DNA of 64,000 bases, taken from Cellulophaga tyrosinoxydans. GTDB taxonomy: Bacteria > Bacteroidota > Bacteroidia > Flavobacteriales > Flavobacteriaceae. Below are positions 24,002-33,417 of the stretch, piece by piece. The notes under the pieces were generated by a model. It had not been told where the DNA came from, ran no database searches, and saw nothing but the letters and a program-made list of their open reading frames with translations. Position 1 is the stretch's first letter; the number at the start of each line of letters is the position of its first letter. Made by a program: the position numbers and the translations under genes. The stretch is from assembly GCF_900176415.1 (NCBI RefSeq), contig NZ_FWXO01000001.1:1422053-1486052 (forward strand), in the 5' to 3' direction.

Positions 24002-25267
24002 ATGATTAATAAAATTTTAATTGCCATAGTGCTATTAACCTCTGTAGGTTTAAGTGCTCAAAACGGAACTGCTTCTCCATATTCTTATTTTGGATTAGGA
24101 GATATAAGAACAGTAGGAACAGTAGATAATCAAATGATGGGAGGTATTAGTATGTATGCGGATAGCATTCATATAAATTTAAAAAACCCTGCTGCATATA
24201 GTAAATTGGCTATTACTACTTATTCGGCAGGAATATCACAAAAACAATTTAGTTTTAGGAGTGCTGATGATAAGCAAAGTACTTCGGTAACCAATTTAGA
24301 TTATTTGGCTATTGGGGTGCCGTTAAGTGATAAATTTGGATTAGGTTTTGGATTAATGCCCTATACATCAGTTGGCTATAATTTTAATATTTCCAATACA
24401 AATCCAGACGATAGCGTAATTTTAAATGAGTACACTGGAGACGGTGGTTTAAATAGAGTTTACCTATCAGTTGGTTATGAGTTTTCAGATGTTTTGAGCG
24501 TTGGAGCAACATTGAATTATAATTTTGGAACAATAAATAATAGTCGTGTACAATCTTCTTCTGATGCACAATACGGAACTTTAGACAGGAGAGAGTCGCA
24601 AATTCAAGGATACGATTTTAATTATTCATTAAATTACACCCCTAAAATAAGTGAAAAGTATACGTTGTATACTTCAATTGGTGTAGATACACAATTAAAT
24701 TTAAATGCAGAAAATGCACAATCAATAGGTTCCTTTTCTAGAGTAACGGGGCAGGATATTGAAGTGTTTGATGTTGATTTAAATGCACAAGGCAGAAAAT
24801 TTGCTGATGTTAGAGTGCCTACAAAAACAACATTAGGGCTAGGTATTGGCGAAAATTTAAAATGGTTTTTGGGGGCTGAATACGGTTTTCAAAAATTAAG
24901 TGATTATAAAAACGATTTTTTTAACGTAGATAATATTGAGTATAAAGATGCAAGTACTTTTGCTATTGGAGGTTTCTATATTCCTGAGTATGCATCGTTT
25001 ACAAGCTATTGGAAGAGAATTGTTTATAGAGGCGGTTTAAAGGTTGCAAATACAGGGATGCAAATAAATAATCAAGATATAAATGATTTTGGCATAACTT
25101 TTGGAACAGGATTACCACTGGGTCGTAGTTTCTCAAATCTGAACATAGGATTCGAGATAGGAAAGAGAGGAACCATAGATGCAGATTTAATAAAAGAAAA
25201 CTATTTTAAAATTAATGTTGGGCTATCTTTGAACGATAAGTGGTTCCACAAAAGAAAAATTAATTAA
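24002..25267 (+). CDS. Outer membrane beta-barrel protein (FadL/OmpP1-like)
   Basis: 421 aa with signal peptide (LLTSVGLSAQ). The mature N-terminus NGTASPYSYFGLGDI and the patterns GGISMYAD and NLKNPAAYSKL resemble the early region of Bacteroidota FadL-like porins, in which NPA precedes the barrel strands. It is the first gene of a run leading to the TPR protein and LptC; the start codon directly follows the coaX stop. Transport substrate unknown. Confidence 0.65.
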   Translation: MINKILIAIVLLTSVGLSAQNGTASPYSYFGLGDIRTVGTVDNQMMGGISMYADSIHINLKNPAAYSKLAITTYSAGISQKQFSFRSADDKQSTSVTNLDYLAIGVPLSDKFGLGFGLMPYTSVGYNFNISNTNPDDSVILNEYTGDGGLNRVYLSVGYEFSDVLSVGATLNYNFGTINNSRVQSSSDAQYGTLDRRESQIQGYDFNYSLNYTPKISEKYTLYTSIGVDTQLNLNAENAQSIGSFSRVTGQDIEVFDVDLNAQGRKFADVRVPTKTTLGLGIGENLKWFLGAEYGFQKLSDYKNDFFNVDNIEYKDASTFAIGGFYIPEYASFTSYWKRIVYRGGLKVANTGMQINNQDINDFGITFGTGLPLGRSFSNLNIGFEIGKRGTIDADLIKENYFKINVGLSLNDKWFHKRKIN

Positions 25268-25284
25268 CCATTAAATAACAGATC

Positions 25285-26652
25285 ATGAAAAAGAAATTTT
25301 ACATCGTGGCGATTGCAGTACTTGGCTTTGTTGGGGCTGTAAATGCGCAGAACAACCCTGAGTGTACTACAAACCTATCTATATATTCTGAGCACGTAAA
25401 AGTTAAAAATTACGAAGCTGCTTACACTCCATGGAAAATGGTTTATGATAATTGCCCAAGTTTGCACAAAGCAAATTTTATTCATGGAGAAAGAATCTTA
25501 AAATATAAGATTGAAAAAGCTGCGGGTGCAGAAAAAGCAAACTTCATAAAAGATTTAATGGCATTATATGATGCTAGTATTGTAAATTTTCCTTCAGATT
25601 TCACTAAAGCTGGTGTAGCTATTGACAAGGCTTTGTTGATGAATGATGAAAAAACAGCTACAGATCAAGAAATCTATAATGTTTTAGATAAAGCATTTCA
25701 AGAAGATAAGGGTAACTTTAGTAACCCAAAGGCATTATACCTTTACTTTTCATTATTAGTTGATTTGCATAAAGCAGGTACAAAAGATTTGCAAGAAGTA
25801 TTCGATACCTATGATAACGTAATTGAGCAAATAGGTGTTGAAAATAAGAAATTGACGGATAGAATTGAGCAATTATTGCCAAAAGAAGATGCAGGAACTA
25901 TTACTGCTAAAGAAAAAAGAATTTTAGCAGCAGCAAGTCAAAACTCTGAAAACTATGGTTTGATTGAAGGAAGTATCGATGCTAAATTAGGTGAACTTGC
26001 GGAATGTTCTAATCTTATTCCTTTATACCAAAAGAGTTTTGAAGATAAGAAAAGTGATATTACTTGGGTAAAAAGAGCTGTAAACAGAATGTTTAACAAG
26101 GAGTGTACTGATGACCCAATGTTTAAAAAGTTAATTGATGCTCAATTGGCAATTGAACCAACTGCAGATTTGTATGTGTATTTAGGACTATTAGAAATGA
26201 AGTCTGGTAGTACAAGTGCAGCTGTATCTAACTTCAATAAAGCTGGAGATTTAGAAAAGGATAAATACAAGAAATCTGATATATTCTATAAAGTGGCTAC
26301 AATTTATGCTAGAAGCAGTAAGTCAACAGCTAGAAATTATGCTCAGAAGGCAATCGATGCAAATCCATCAAATGGTAAAGCATATTTATTAATTGCAACA
26401 TTATATGCAAACAGCGCTAACGATTGTGGAGATAGTGCTTTTGATAAGCGTGCAATTTACTGGAAAGCTGCTGAGGTTGCTCGTCAGGCAGGTAGAGTTG
26501 ATCCATCTTTAAGTGGTAGATCTGGTCAAGCTGTAAATAGCTATATGTCTAAGGCGCCTTCTAAAGAAATGATCTTTAACTCAGGAATGTCAGGTAAAAC
26601 TGTTACTTTTAATTGTTGGGTAGGTGGTAGCGTAAAAGTGCCTAATCTATAA
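25285..26652 (+). CDS. Secreted TPR-repeat protein
   Basis: 455 aa, signal peptide (AVLGFVGAVNAQ). Helical repeats of TPR type run through the middle and C-terminal part (for example DLYVYLGLLEMKSGSTSAAV and SKSTARNYAQKAIDANPSNG). The mature N-terminus carries ECTTNLSIYSEHVKVKNYEA, typical of a Bacteroidota periplasmic TPR family. Two base pairs before lptC, so it may work in envelope assembly, but this is inference. Confidence 0.75.
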   Translation: MKKKFYIVAIAVLGFVGAVNAQNNPECTTNLSIYSEHVKVKNYEAAYTPWKMVYDNCPSLHKANFIHGERILKYKIEKAAGAEKANFIKDLMALYDASIVNFPSDFTKAGVAIDKALLMNDEKTATDQEIYNVLDKAFQEDKGNFSNPKALYLYFSLLVDLHKAGTKDLQEVFDTYDNVIEQIGVENKKLTDRIEQLLPKEDAGTITAKEKRILAAASQNSENYGLIEGSIDAKLGELAECSNLIPLYQKSFEDKKSDITWVKRAVNRMFNKECTDDPMFKKLIDAQLAIEPTADLYVYLGLLEMKSGSTSAAVSNFNKAGDLEKDKYKKSDIFYKVATIYARSSKSTARNYAQKAIDANPSNGKAYLLIATLYANSANDCGDSAFDKRAIYWKAAEVARQAGRVDPSLSGRSGQAVNSYMSKAPSKEMIFNSGMSGKTVTFNCWVGGSVKVPNL

Positions 26653-26653
26653 G

Positions 26654-27265
26654 ATGATAAAAAAATCAGTATATAATTTTAAAAGCATTGCTATAGTTTA
26701 CACTATAGCTTTGCTTTTTTTTGCATGTGCCGATGACTATAAAAGAGTAGGCGAAGAAGCTAAAAGTAAACTATACCCGCAAGGTGTTGCGGATAATTAC
26801 AAACTTACTTATACCGAAACACAAGAGCCAATTTCTACTGAAGAGGTTAGTAATACTAGAAAAATAGCCATTCTTACAGGAGAAGTAAGCGAAGATTTTG
26901 AGAATTTGGAATTCCCTTATCGTACCTTTCCTAAAGGATTAAAAGTTGAATTTTTTGATAAGGAAGGCAAGAAAAGCGTAATTTTGGCGGATTATGGTAT
27001 TATTTATTCTGGTACCAATATTATAGATTTACAGCGAAATGTAATTGTAGAAATGCAAGATGGTAAAAGGTTAGAAACAAATCAATTGTATTATGATCAA
27101 ACTACCCAGTGGATTTTTACACAAGAAAAATTTAAGTTTTCCGATGAAAAAGATGGTACACTAATACATGGATTAGGGTTAGATTTTAACCGAGATTTTA
27201 CCTTATTAAGTGCGCATAAAACGGGAGATGGTTACAAAATAATAAAAGAAGGGGTAGATGATTAA
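26654..27265 (+). CDS. lptC: LPS export periplasmic/lipoprotein component LptC
   Basis: 203 aa with a lipoprotein-like signal (ALLFFACADD). The body is a beta-jellyroll of LptC type: GLKVEFFDKEGKKSVILADYG, VEMQDGKRLETNQLYYDQTTQW and RDFTLLSAH. Couples the LptBFG transporter to LptA in lipopolysaccharide export. It overlaps the small membrane protein gene downstream by 8 bases. LptE is at the right edge of the window. Confidence 0.85.
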   Translation: MIKKSVYNFKSIAIVYTIALLFFACADDYKRVGEEAKSKLYPQGVADNYKLTYTETQEPISTEEVSNTRKIAILTGEVSEDFENLEFPYRTFPKGLKVEFFDKEGKKSVILADYGIIYSGTNIIDLQRNVIVEMQDGKRLETNQLYYDQTTQWIFTQEKFKFSDEKDGTLIHGLGLDFNRDFTLLSAHKTGDGYKIIKEGVDD

Positions 27266-27461
27266 AATTTTAAAATACACGGAATATCTATATTTAATCG
27301 TAGCAATTTTCTCGATGTATCGTGTTTTTACGGATTGGAACGTTGACCGTCAATTTGCTTATATATTTATATTTTTTACAATAATTTCTATTGGAATGTT
27401 TTTGTTTAGAAGAAGTTACAGGAAAAAATTCGAAAAGCATCAACAAAATAATAATCAGTAA
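27258..27461 (+). CDS. Small two-TM membrane protein
   Basis: 67 aa: MIKILKYTEYLYLIVAIFSM then a second hydrophobic helix (YIFIFFTIISIGMFLF) and a basic C-terminus (RRSYRKKFEKH). No domain recognised. Overlapping the lptC end by 8 bases and followed 2 bp later by the CNNM/CBS gene, it belongs to their operon and is probably a genuine conserved Bacteroidota small protein. Confidence 0.7.
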   Translation: MIKILKYTEYLYLIVAIFSMYRVFTDWNVDRQFAYIFIFFTIISIGMFLFRRSYRKKFEKHQQNNNQ

Positions 27462-27463
27462 TA

Positions 27464-28753
27464 TTGGGAACAGCTGTTATTATTATATTATGTTGTTTGT
27501 TGTTGTCAGCCTTTTTTTCAGGTATGGAGATTGCTTTTATTTCTGCGAATAAAATCCATATCGAAATAGAAAAAAAGCAAGAAGGGTTTTTGGCAAAAAT
27601 ATTAACCAGACTTACCAAAAAGCCTTCTAAATTTATCGCAACCATGCTTATTGGTAACAATATAGCTTTAGTGGTTTATGGGCTATATATGGGCGATTTG
27701 TTAATGGCCTGGTTTCAAAGTTTTCAAGGTTCAGAAAATCAAGTAATTCAAGTTCTTTTAACCGATTTTAGCTTGTTTACGCAAACTATAATTTCTACGT
27801 TAATAATATTGCTAACGGCAGAATTTTTGCCCAAAGTGCTTTTTCAAATTTATTCAAATACATTATTAAAAATATTGGCATTTCCTGCCTATGTGTTTTA
27901 TATCTTGTTTTCTTTAATATCAGATTTTGTTATCAAAATATCAGATATTATTTTGAAAGTCTTTTTTAAGACCGAAGGAGATGAAGTGCAATTGGCTTTC
28001 AGTAAAATAGAACTTGGCGACTACATTAACGAGCAAATGGAAACCGTTGAAAAAGAAGATGACGTAGATTCGGAAATTCAGATTTTTCAAAATGCTCTTG
28101 AATTTGCTGCTATAAAGGCAAGAGATGTAATGGTGCCTAGAACAGAAATTGAAGCCATGGAGATTCATGAAACTCCAAAAAATCTAACCAAAAGATTTTC
28201 GGAAACCGGGTTCTCCAAAATATTAATTTATAAAGACACTATAGATAATATTATAGGTTACGTGCATTCATACGAACTTTTCAATAAGCCCAAAACAATT
28301 AAAAGTGTTTTAATGCCTGTGGAATTTGTGCCCGAAACTATGTTGGTAAGTGATATTCTAGGGAGTCTTACTAAAAAAAGAAAGAGTATGGCTGTGGTTC
28401 TTGATGAATACGGAGGTACATCAGGAATTTTAACGGTGGAAGATATTGTAGAGGAGCTTTTTGGCGAAATAGAAGATGAGCATGATACTACTGATTTATT
28501 CGAAGAGCAAATAAATGCTTCAAATTTTAAATTTTCAGCGCGACTAGAAGTAGACTATATAAACGAAAATTATAGATTAGATCTACCGGAGAGCGATGAG
28601 TACGGAACTTTGGGTGGTTTAATTGTGAATGAAACAGGAGAAATACCAAGCAAAGATTCTCAAATAAAAATTAACAACTTCTTGTTCACGATTCTTGAGG
28701 TTTCAAGTACCAAAATAGATTTGGTGACCCTCGAAATCCTTGATAAAGACTAA
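27464..28753 (+). CDS. CNNM/CBS-domain transporter-like protein (hemolysin C/CorC family)
   Basis: 429 aa: N-terminal CNNM membrane domain with about four TM helices (ILCCLLLSAFFSGMEIAF, TMLIGNNIALVVYGLYM), a CBS pair (AIKARDVMVPRTEIEAME, SMAVVLDEYGGTSGILTVED) and a C-terminal CorC/HlyC domain. Probably Mg2+/cation extrusion or ion regulation. The start is a TTG at 27464; no ATG occurs in a suitable place. It lies 2 bp after the small membrane gene. Confidence 0.85.
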   Translation: MGTAVIIILCCLLLSAFFSGMEIAFISANKIHIEIEKKQEGFLAKILTRLTKKPSKFIATMLIGNNIALVVYGLYMGDLLMAWFQSFQGSENQVIQVLLTDFSLFTQTIISTLIILLTAEFLPKVLFQIYSNTLLKILAFPAYVFYILFSLISDFVIKISDIILKVFFKTEGDEVQLAFSKIELGDYINEQMETVEKEDDVDSEIQIFQNALEFAAIKARDVMVPRTEIEAMEIHETPKNLTKRFSETGFSKILIYKDTIDNIIGYVHSYELFNKPKTIKSVLMPVEFVPETMLVSDILGSLTKKRKSMAVVLDEYGGTSGILTVEDIVEELFGEIEDEHDTTDLFEEQINASNFKFSARLEVDYINENYRLDLPESDEYGTLGGLIVNETGEIPSKDSQIKINNFLFTILEVSSTKIDLVTLEILDKD

Positions 28754-28845
28754 CTTTTTAGGCGTAAATTATTATATTTTTTTTGTCTTTAGTATTTGAA
28801 AGAAAAATGGTAATTTCGTCGCCTGATATAAAATAGTAATACATA

Positions 28846-30966
28846 ATGGCAATTTTAGATAAAATTAGAAAGAAAACTACCATACTGATTTTAATAATCG
28901 GTTTAGCATTATTTGCATTTGTAATATCTGGTATTTTTAGTGCCAATACATTTTCAGGGGCTAAAGTTGGTTCTGCGGTTGCAGAGGTAAACGGTAATGA
29001 TATTTCTATAGATGATTTTAGACAAAAAGTAGAAATTGCGTCTAAAAACTATGGTGCAGGAGCTTCTTCTATGCAAGTAGTAAATGGCGTATGGGAGCAA
29101 GAAATTAAAAATGCGATTTTAGAAGAGCAGTTTCAAGAATTAGGGATTACTGTGGAGCAAGATCAAATAGTAGATTTTTTAAGAAATAATCCTAGCTACT
29201 CTCAATTACCACAATTCTTAAATGAAAATGGTGTTTTCGATGAAAATAAATTCATCGATTTTATTGCAACACTAAAAGAAAATAATCCACAAGGATACCA
29301 AGATTGGTTACAAACAGAAAAAGCAATCATATTTGCAGCTAAAGAGCAAATCTATTACAATTTAATAGGTTCAGGTGTTGGAACTACCTTGAAAGAAGGT
29401 GAGTTAGACTATAAATTAGCAAATGATAAATTTGATATCTCTTATGTAAGAGTTCCTTACACTTCAATTCCAGATAGTACAATTGCTATCAGCAAGAGCG
29501 AAATTGAAACGTATGTAAAGGCACATAAAGAAGATTTTAAGCAAGATGAAAGTAGAGATATTCAGTTTGTATATTTCAAAGAAAAAGCATCGTTAAAAGA
29601 TGAAAATGAAGTAAAAGCTAAAATCACCTCTTTATTAAATGATACACAAGCTTTTAATGCAGCAAAAGATACTACAGAAACTATTAAAGGATTTAGAAAT
29701 ACTACAGATATGGTAGCATTTTTGGACCTTAATTCCGATGTAAAGTTTGATACTGTGTACAAGCCTAAAAGCGCATTCCCTTCAAAAGTGGCAGATAGCT
29801 TAGTAGCATTGTCTATTGGTCAAATTTACGGGCCTTACCGCGAAGGAGATACTTTTGAAGTAGCTAAGATGATGGGTAAAAAAGCTGGAGGAAATGTAAA
29901 GGCAAGTCACATTCTAATTGCTTATGCTGGTTCTCAAAGTGCTGCTGAAAATGTAACAAGAACTAAAGAAGAGGCAGAAAGTAGAGCAAAAGAATTATTA
30001 GCAGAAGCTAAAAAATCTGGAGTTGTATTTGCGGATTTAGCAAGAGAGAATTCTGATGGGCCTTCAGGACCAAGAGGAGGAGATTTAGGATTTTTCGTCG
30101 AAGGAGCAATGGTGAAGCCATTTAATGATTTTGTATTTAATAATAGTACTGGTTCTATTGGATTAGTTGAAACTGAATTTGGTTTCCATATTGTTAAAGT
30201 TGATGAAAAACAAGATTTATTTCAAATTGCAAGATTAGTTAGGGAAATAGAGCCTTCAGATGAAACCATTGATTTAGTATTTCAAGATGCTACAAAATTT
30301 GAAATGCAAACCATAGAAGGTAAAAAATCATTTGAAGAAGTTGCTAAAGCTGGTAATTATGATGTAAGACCAGTAAATAAAATAAAAGCAATGGATGAGA
30401 ACTTGCCTGGTTTAGCTGCGCAACGTTCAATAGTACAATGGGCATTTAATGACGATACTGAAATAGGAGATGTAAAACGTTTTGATTTAAATGATGGGTA
30501 TACCGTGGTTAGATTAACAGCAAAATACAAAGAAGGATTAATGACTTCTGAAGACGCTTCTGCAACAGTTTTACCAATATTACGTAAAGAGAAAAAAGTA
30601 GCTCAAATATTAGACAAAAACAAAGGTAAGTCTATGGATGCTTTTGGTAAAGATAACAATGTTTCACCAGCAACTGCTTCTGCAGTTACTGTAAAGTCAC
30701 CAACAATTCCTGGTGCTGGTAGCGAACCTGCAGTGGCCGGAACAGCTTATGTTTTAGGTGAAGGTAAAACTTCAGGACTTATTGAGGGGAATAGTGGTGT
30801 GTTTATGATTAAAGTTACCAAGAAAACTCCAGCAACTAAGTTAGATAACTACAGTACTTTTTCTAATTCTTTAGATCAATCTAAAAAGAGTAGAGTAGGT
30901 TCTGCTGTTTACCAAGCATTAAAAGAAGCTTCTGAGATAAAAGATAATAGATCAATGTTCTATTAA
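28846..30966 (+). CDS. PpiD-like peptidylprolyl isomerase (SurA_N/parvulin)
   Basis: 706 aa. One N-terminal TM helix (ILILIIGLALFAFVISGIF), a SurA_N-like chaperone domain (VAEVNGNDISIDDFRQKVE), one parvulin domain (KASHILIAYAG, DGPSGPRGGDLGFF, ETEFGFHIVKV), and a long C-terminal region with a second degenerate isomerase-like part. Acts as an inner-membrane-anchored periplasmic folding factor for outer membrane proteins. A strong terminator follows. Confidence 0.9.
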   Translation: MAILDKIRKKTTILILIIGLALFAFVISGIFSANTFSGAKVGSAVAEVNGNDISIDDFRQKVEIASKNYGAGASSMQVVNGVWEQEIKNAILEEQFQELGITVEQDQIVDFLRNNPSYSQLPQFLNENGVFDENKFIDFIATLKENNPQGYQDWLQTEKAIIFAAKEQIYYNLIGSGVGTTLKEGELDYKLANDKFDISYVRVPYTSIPDSTIAISKSEIETYVKAHKEDFKQDESRDIQFVYFKEKASLKDENEVKAKITSLLNDTQAFNAAKDTTETIKGFRNTTDMVAFLDLNSDVKFDTVYKPKSAFPSKVADSLVALSIGQIYGPYREGDTFEVAKMMGKKAGGNVKASHILIAYAGSQSAAENVTRTKEEAESRAKELLAEAKKSGVVFADLARENSDGPSGPRGGDLGFFVEGAMVKPFNDFVFNNSTGSIGLVETEFGFHIVKVDEKQDLFQIARLVREIEPSDETIDLVFQDATKFEMQTIEGKKSFEEVAKAGNYDVRPVNKIKAMDENLPGLAAQRSIVQWAFNDDTEIGDVKRFDLNDGYTVVRLTAKYKEGLMTSEDASATVLPILRKEKKVAQILDKNKGKSMDAFGKDNNVSPATASAVTVKSPTIPGAGSEPAVAGTAYVLGEGKTSGLIEGNSGVFMIKVTKKTPATKLDNYSTFSNSLDQSKKSRVGSAVYQALKEASEIKDNRSMFY

Positions 30967-30987
30967 TTAGTAATAGAATTATAAACT

Positions 30988-31017
30988 AAAAAAAGCCTCC
31001 ATTTGGAGGCTTTTTTT
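30988..31017. terminator. Bidirectional terminator between PpiD-like gene and GHMP kinase
   Basis: Stem AAAAAAAGCCTCC (30988-31000), loop ATTT, GGAGGCTTTTTTT (31005-31017). A and T runs flank both sides so it can serve both convergent genes. Confidence 0.92.
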
Positions 31018-31024
31018 AGTTTTA

Positions 31025-31933
31025 TTAGAGTATCATTTCTTGATAAGGAATTATTGTAGCATATCCTTTATTTTTAAAATAGGTAGGTGTTGTTTTGGAA
31101 CCAACTGCCATAATGAAATCTCCACCCCAAGCTCCAAGACTCTTAATTGCACCAGTATAGTCGATAAAATATTTTTGCTTCACTGGTGTCTCATTTATAA
31201 TTGAAGCTACCAAAGTTTCATGCTCAATTATTAATTTTTGAAATTCTTCCAAAGAATCGCATGTGCTAAATTTATTCGTTAAAATAGTTTGCGCACTAAT
31301 AAATTGGTCTTTGTCAAATTTTGAATTTCTGTAAGCTGATATTCCTTCTCTACTATTTTGTTTTTTGTTTAAATGCACAAAATAAATATGCTCTTTAAAA
31401 GATGGATTAAAAGCAATCGGTGTTACTATAGGCTTTTTGCCCTTTAGTTGGTATAAAATTGGTGTGTTATGCATGGCACAAGCAATATCATATCCACTAC
31501 CAGAAAAAGAGTTCCATAAAAGTTTAAATGGATCAACACAAGCCCATTGTGCAATATTATTTATTAATGTAGAAGAAGATCCTAAACCCCAATTTCTCGG
31601 AAAATCTAACTGAGTTGTTACTTTGTAACCACTAGAATTGATTAAAAACTCTGAATTCAACTTTTTAGCTTCACATAATATTCTCAGCAAAGTTTCGGCA
31701 GTTTCAGAATCCGTTGTGTTAATACTTTTGTTATTCTTTAGGTTAAAATCGCCCTCAAACCAAATGGCACCTTGGTGATCAATACTTTGCCATGTAATGC
31801 TGTTGGTATTATTTTCTTGTACAGTTAAAGCTTGTCCATATTTTGTAGGTACCGCTAAACTTAGTGCTCCATCTAAAACACCATACTCTCCGGTAATCAG
31901 TAACTTTCCATTACTATAATAGCTATTAGACAT
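31025..31933 (-). CDS. GHMP kinase of the mevalonate pathway
   Basis: 302 aa. GHMP features: SNGKLLITGEYGVLDGALSL at the N-terminus and the ATP loop NWGLGSSSTLINNIA near residue 113, plus a family-typical SGSGYDIACAM motif. It overlaps the HMG-CoA reductase gene by 8 bases, so it is probably mevalonate or phosphomevalonate kinase; which one cannot be told from the sequence. Isoprenoid synthesis via mevalonate is typical of Flavobacteriia. Confidence 0.8.
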   Translation of the reverse strand: MSNSYYSNGKLLITGEYGVLDGALSLAVPTKYGQALTVQENNTNSITWQSIDHQGAIWFEGDFNLKNNKSINTTDSETAETLLRILCEAKKLNSEFLINSSGYKVTTQLDFPRNWGLGSSSTLINNIAQWACVDPFKLLWNSFSGSGYDIACAMHNTPILYQLKGKKPIVTPIAFNPSFKEHIYFVHLNKKQNSREGISAYRNSKFDKDQFISAQTILTNKFSTCDSLEEFQKLIIEHETLVASIINETPVKQKYFIDYTGAIKSLGAWGGDFIMAVGSKTTPTYFKNKGYATIIPYQEMIL

Positions 31934-33251
31934 CGCTGTTTTTCAATTTTTCATATTCAGTAATTACCGCACTGTGTGTAACCGTATGACTTTTAAAATG
32001 ATGAATTAATGCTTTTTTTTCAGTTTCAGAGGCACCTAGCTGATTTAAAATATTCATCAAGTGCATTTTCATATGACCTTGTTGTATTCCAGTAGTTACT
32101 AAAGAACGCACAGCTGCAAAATTTTGTGCTAAACCGGCAACTGCAACAATTTGCATTAACTCTCTCGCGGAAGGTTTTTGGAGTATTTCTAAGGCTAATT
32201 TAGATAATGGATGTAATGAAGTTAATCCGCCTACTGTGCCTAATGCTAATGGTATATCTATAGAGAATTTAAAGATATCATTTTCAACACTTGCATTGGT
32301 TAAGCTCGTATATTGTCCGTTTTTGGCTGCGTATGCATGAATGCCAGCTTCAACGGCTCTAAAATCGTTCCCAGTGGCTAAAACAACCGCATCAATACCG
32401 TTCATAATGCCTTTGTTATGCGTAACAGCGCGGTAGGGTTCTACTTTTGCAATATTTACAGCTCTCACCATTTTCTTTGCAAATTCTTCACCTGTAATAA
32501 GTTTATCATCGCTCAATTGCGATACAGGACAGCTTACTTCTGCTTTTACCAGGCAATTAGGTACATAATTACTTAATATGCTCATAACCACTTCTAATTG
32601 TTCTTGAGAAGAAGTAAATAAACTACTATTTTCAAATTCTCTTTTAAAAGTGGTTGCTAGTTGTTCTAAACAGGAGTTTATAAAATTAGCTCCCATCGCA
32701 TCTTGCGTTTCAAAAGTGCAATGTAATTGGTAATAATCTTCTAAGCTTTTGGTTTTATTGCGTAATTCAATCGCTAATATACCGCCGCCTCTTTTTTCCA
32801 TATTCTTGGTTAGTATAGCGGTGTCTTCGAGAAGAATAGGTTTGATGTCTAAAAAGAATTTTTCAAGTTTTGCAATAGCACCATGGTACATAAAATGTAC
32901 TTGGCCCACTTTTTCGGTATTTATCACGGATGTTTTAAAGCCTCCGCGATTAAGCCAAAATTTAGCGGCTTTACTGGCTGCAGCTACTACTGAGCTTTCT
33001 TCTATAGCCATAGGTATGGCATATAGTTTGTTGTTTATTAAAAAATTTGGTGCTATTCCTAGGGGTAAATAATAATTGGTTATTGTGTTTTCAATAAACT
33101 CATCATGCAATTTTTGCAAAGTGTCGTCTGAATTCCAATAACGATTTATTATTTGGATAGTTTCTTCTGAATTTACGGTATAGTTTTTAGCTATCCATTC
33201 AATTTTTTGATCTTTAGTCAGTTTGGAAAATCCCTCAATAGGAGTAATCAT
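31926..33251 (-). CDS. mvaA: HMG-CoA reductase, class II
   Basis: Reduces HMG-CoA to mevalonate. Class II motifs: AIEESSVVAAASKAAKFW (catalytic Glu), DAMGANFINSCLE, HNKGIMNGIDAVVLATGND (Lys and Asp), and QGHMKMHLMNI (catalytic His). The ATG at 33251 fits the family N-terminus MITPIEGFSKL; a TTG eight codons upstream is rejected. Class II enzymes were named degradative from Pseudomonas mevalonii, but in Bacteroidota they serve biosynthesis; the downstream GHMP kinase supports this. Confidence 0.93.
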   Translation of the reverse strand: MITPIEGFSKLTKDQKIEWIAKNYTVNSEETIQIINRYWNSDDTLQKLHDEFIENTITNYYLPLGIAPNFLINNKLYAIPMAIEESSVVAAASKAAKFWLNRGGFKTSVINTEKVGQVHFMYHGAIAKLEKFFLDIKPILLEDTAILTKNMEKRGGGILAIELRNKTKSLEDYYQLHCTFETQDAMGANFINSCLEQLATTFKREFENSSLFTSSQEQLEVVMSILSNYVPNCLVKAEVSCPVSQLSDDKLITGEEFAKKMVRAVNIAKVEPYRAVTHNKGIMNGIDAVVLATGNDFRAVEAGIHAYAAKNGQYTSLTNASVENDIFKFSIDIPLALGTVGGLTSLHPLSKLALEILQKPSARELMQIVAVAGLAQNFAAVRSLVTTGIQQGHMKMHLMNILNQLGASETEKKALIHHFKSHTVTHSAVITEYEKLKNSDV

Positions 33252-33335
33252 ATTACATTCGGTTTCTAATTTCAAAGATACTAATTACCACTATAAATCA
33301 TAAAGCATATTCTAAGCCGTTTTGATGAAATTCTA

Positions 33336-33368
33336 TTTGTGATATTTTCTGTTAAAAGTTTACTTTTA
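33336..33368 (+). promoter_or_regulatory. Promoter of the dipeptidyl peptidase gene
   Basis: TTTG (33336-33339), 21 bp, then TACTTTTA (33361-33368), one mismatch from TAnnTTTG. The start near 33373 gives a 5' UTR of about 45 nt. Confidence 0.5.
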
Positions 33369-33417
33369 TGTGAAATTATTAGTAAACTTGGTGTTTTTAA
33401 TAAAATTTTGAGAATAA

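Noticed and set aside
33252-33275. TTG start for HMG-CoA reductase
   Set aside because: The ATG at 33251 matches the family N-terminus.
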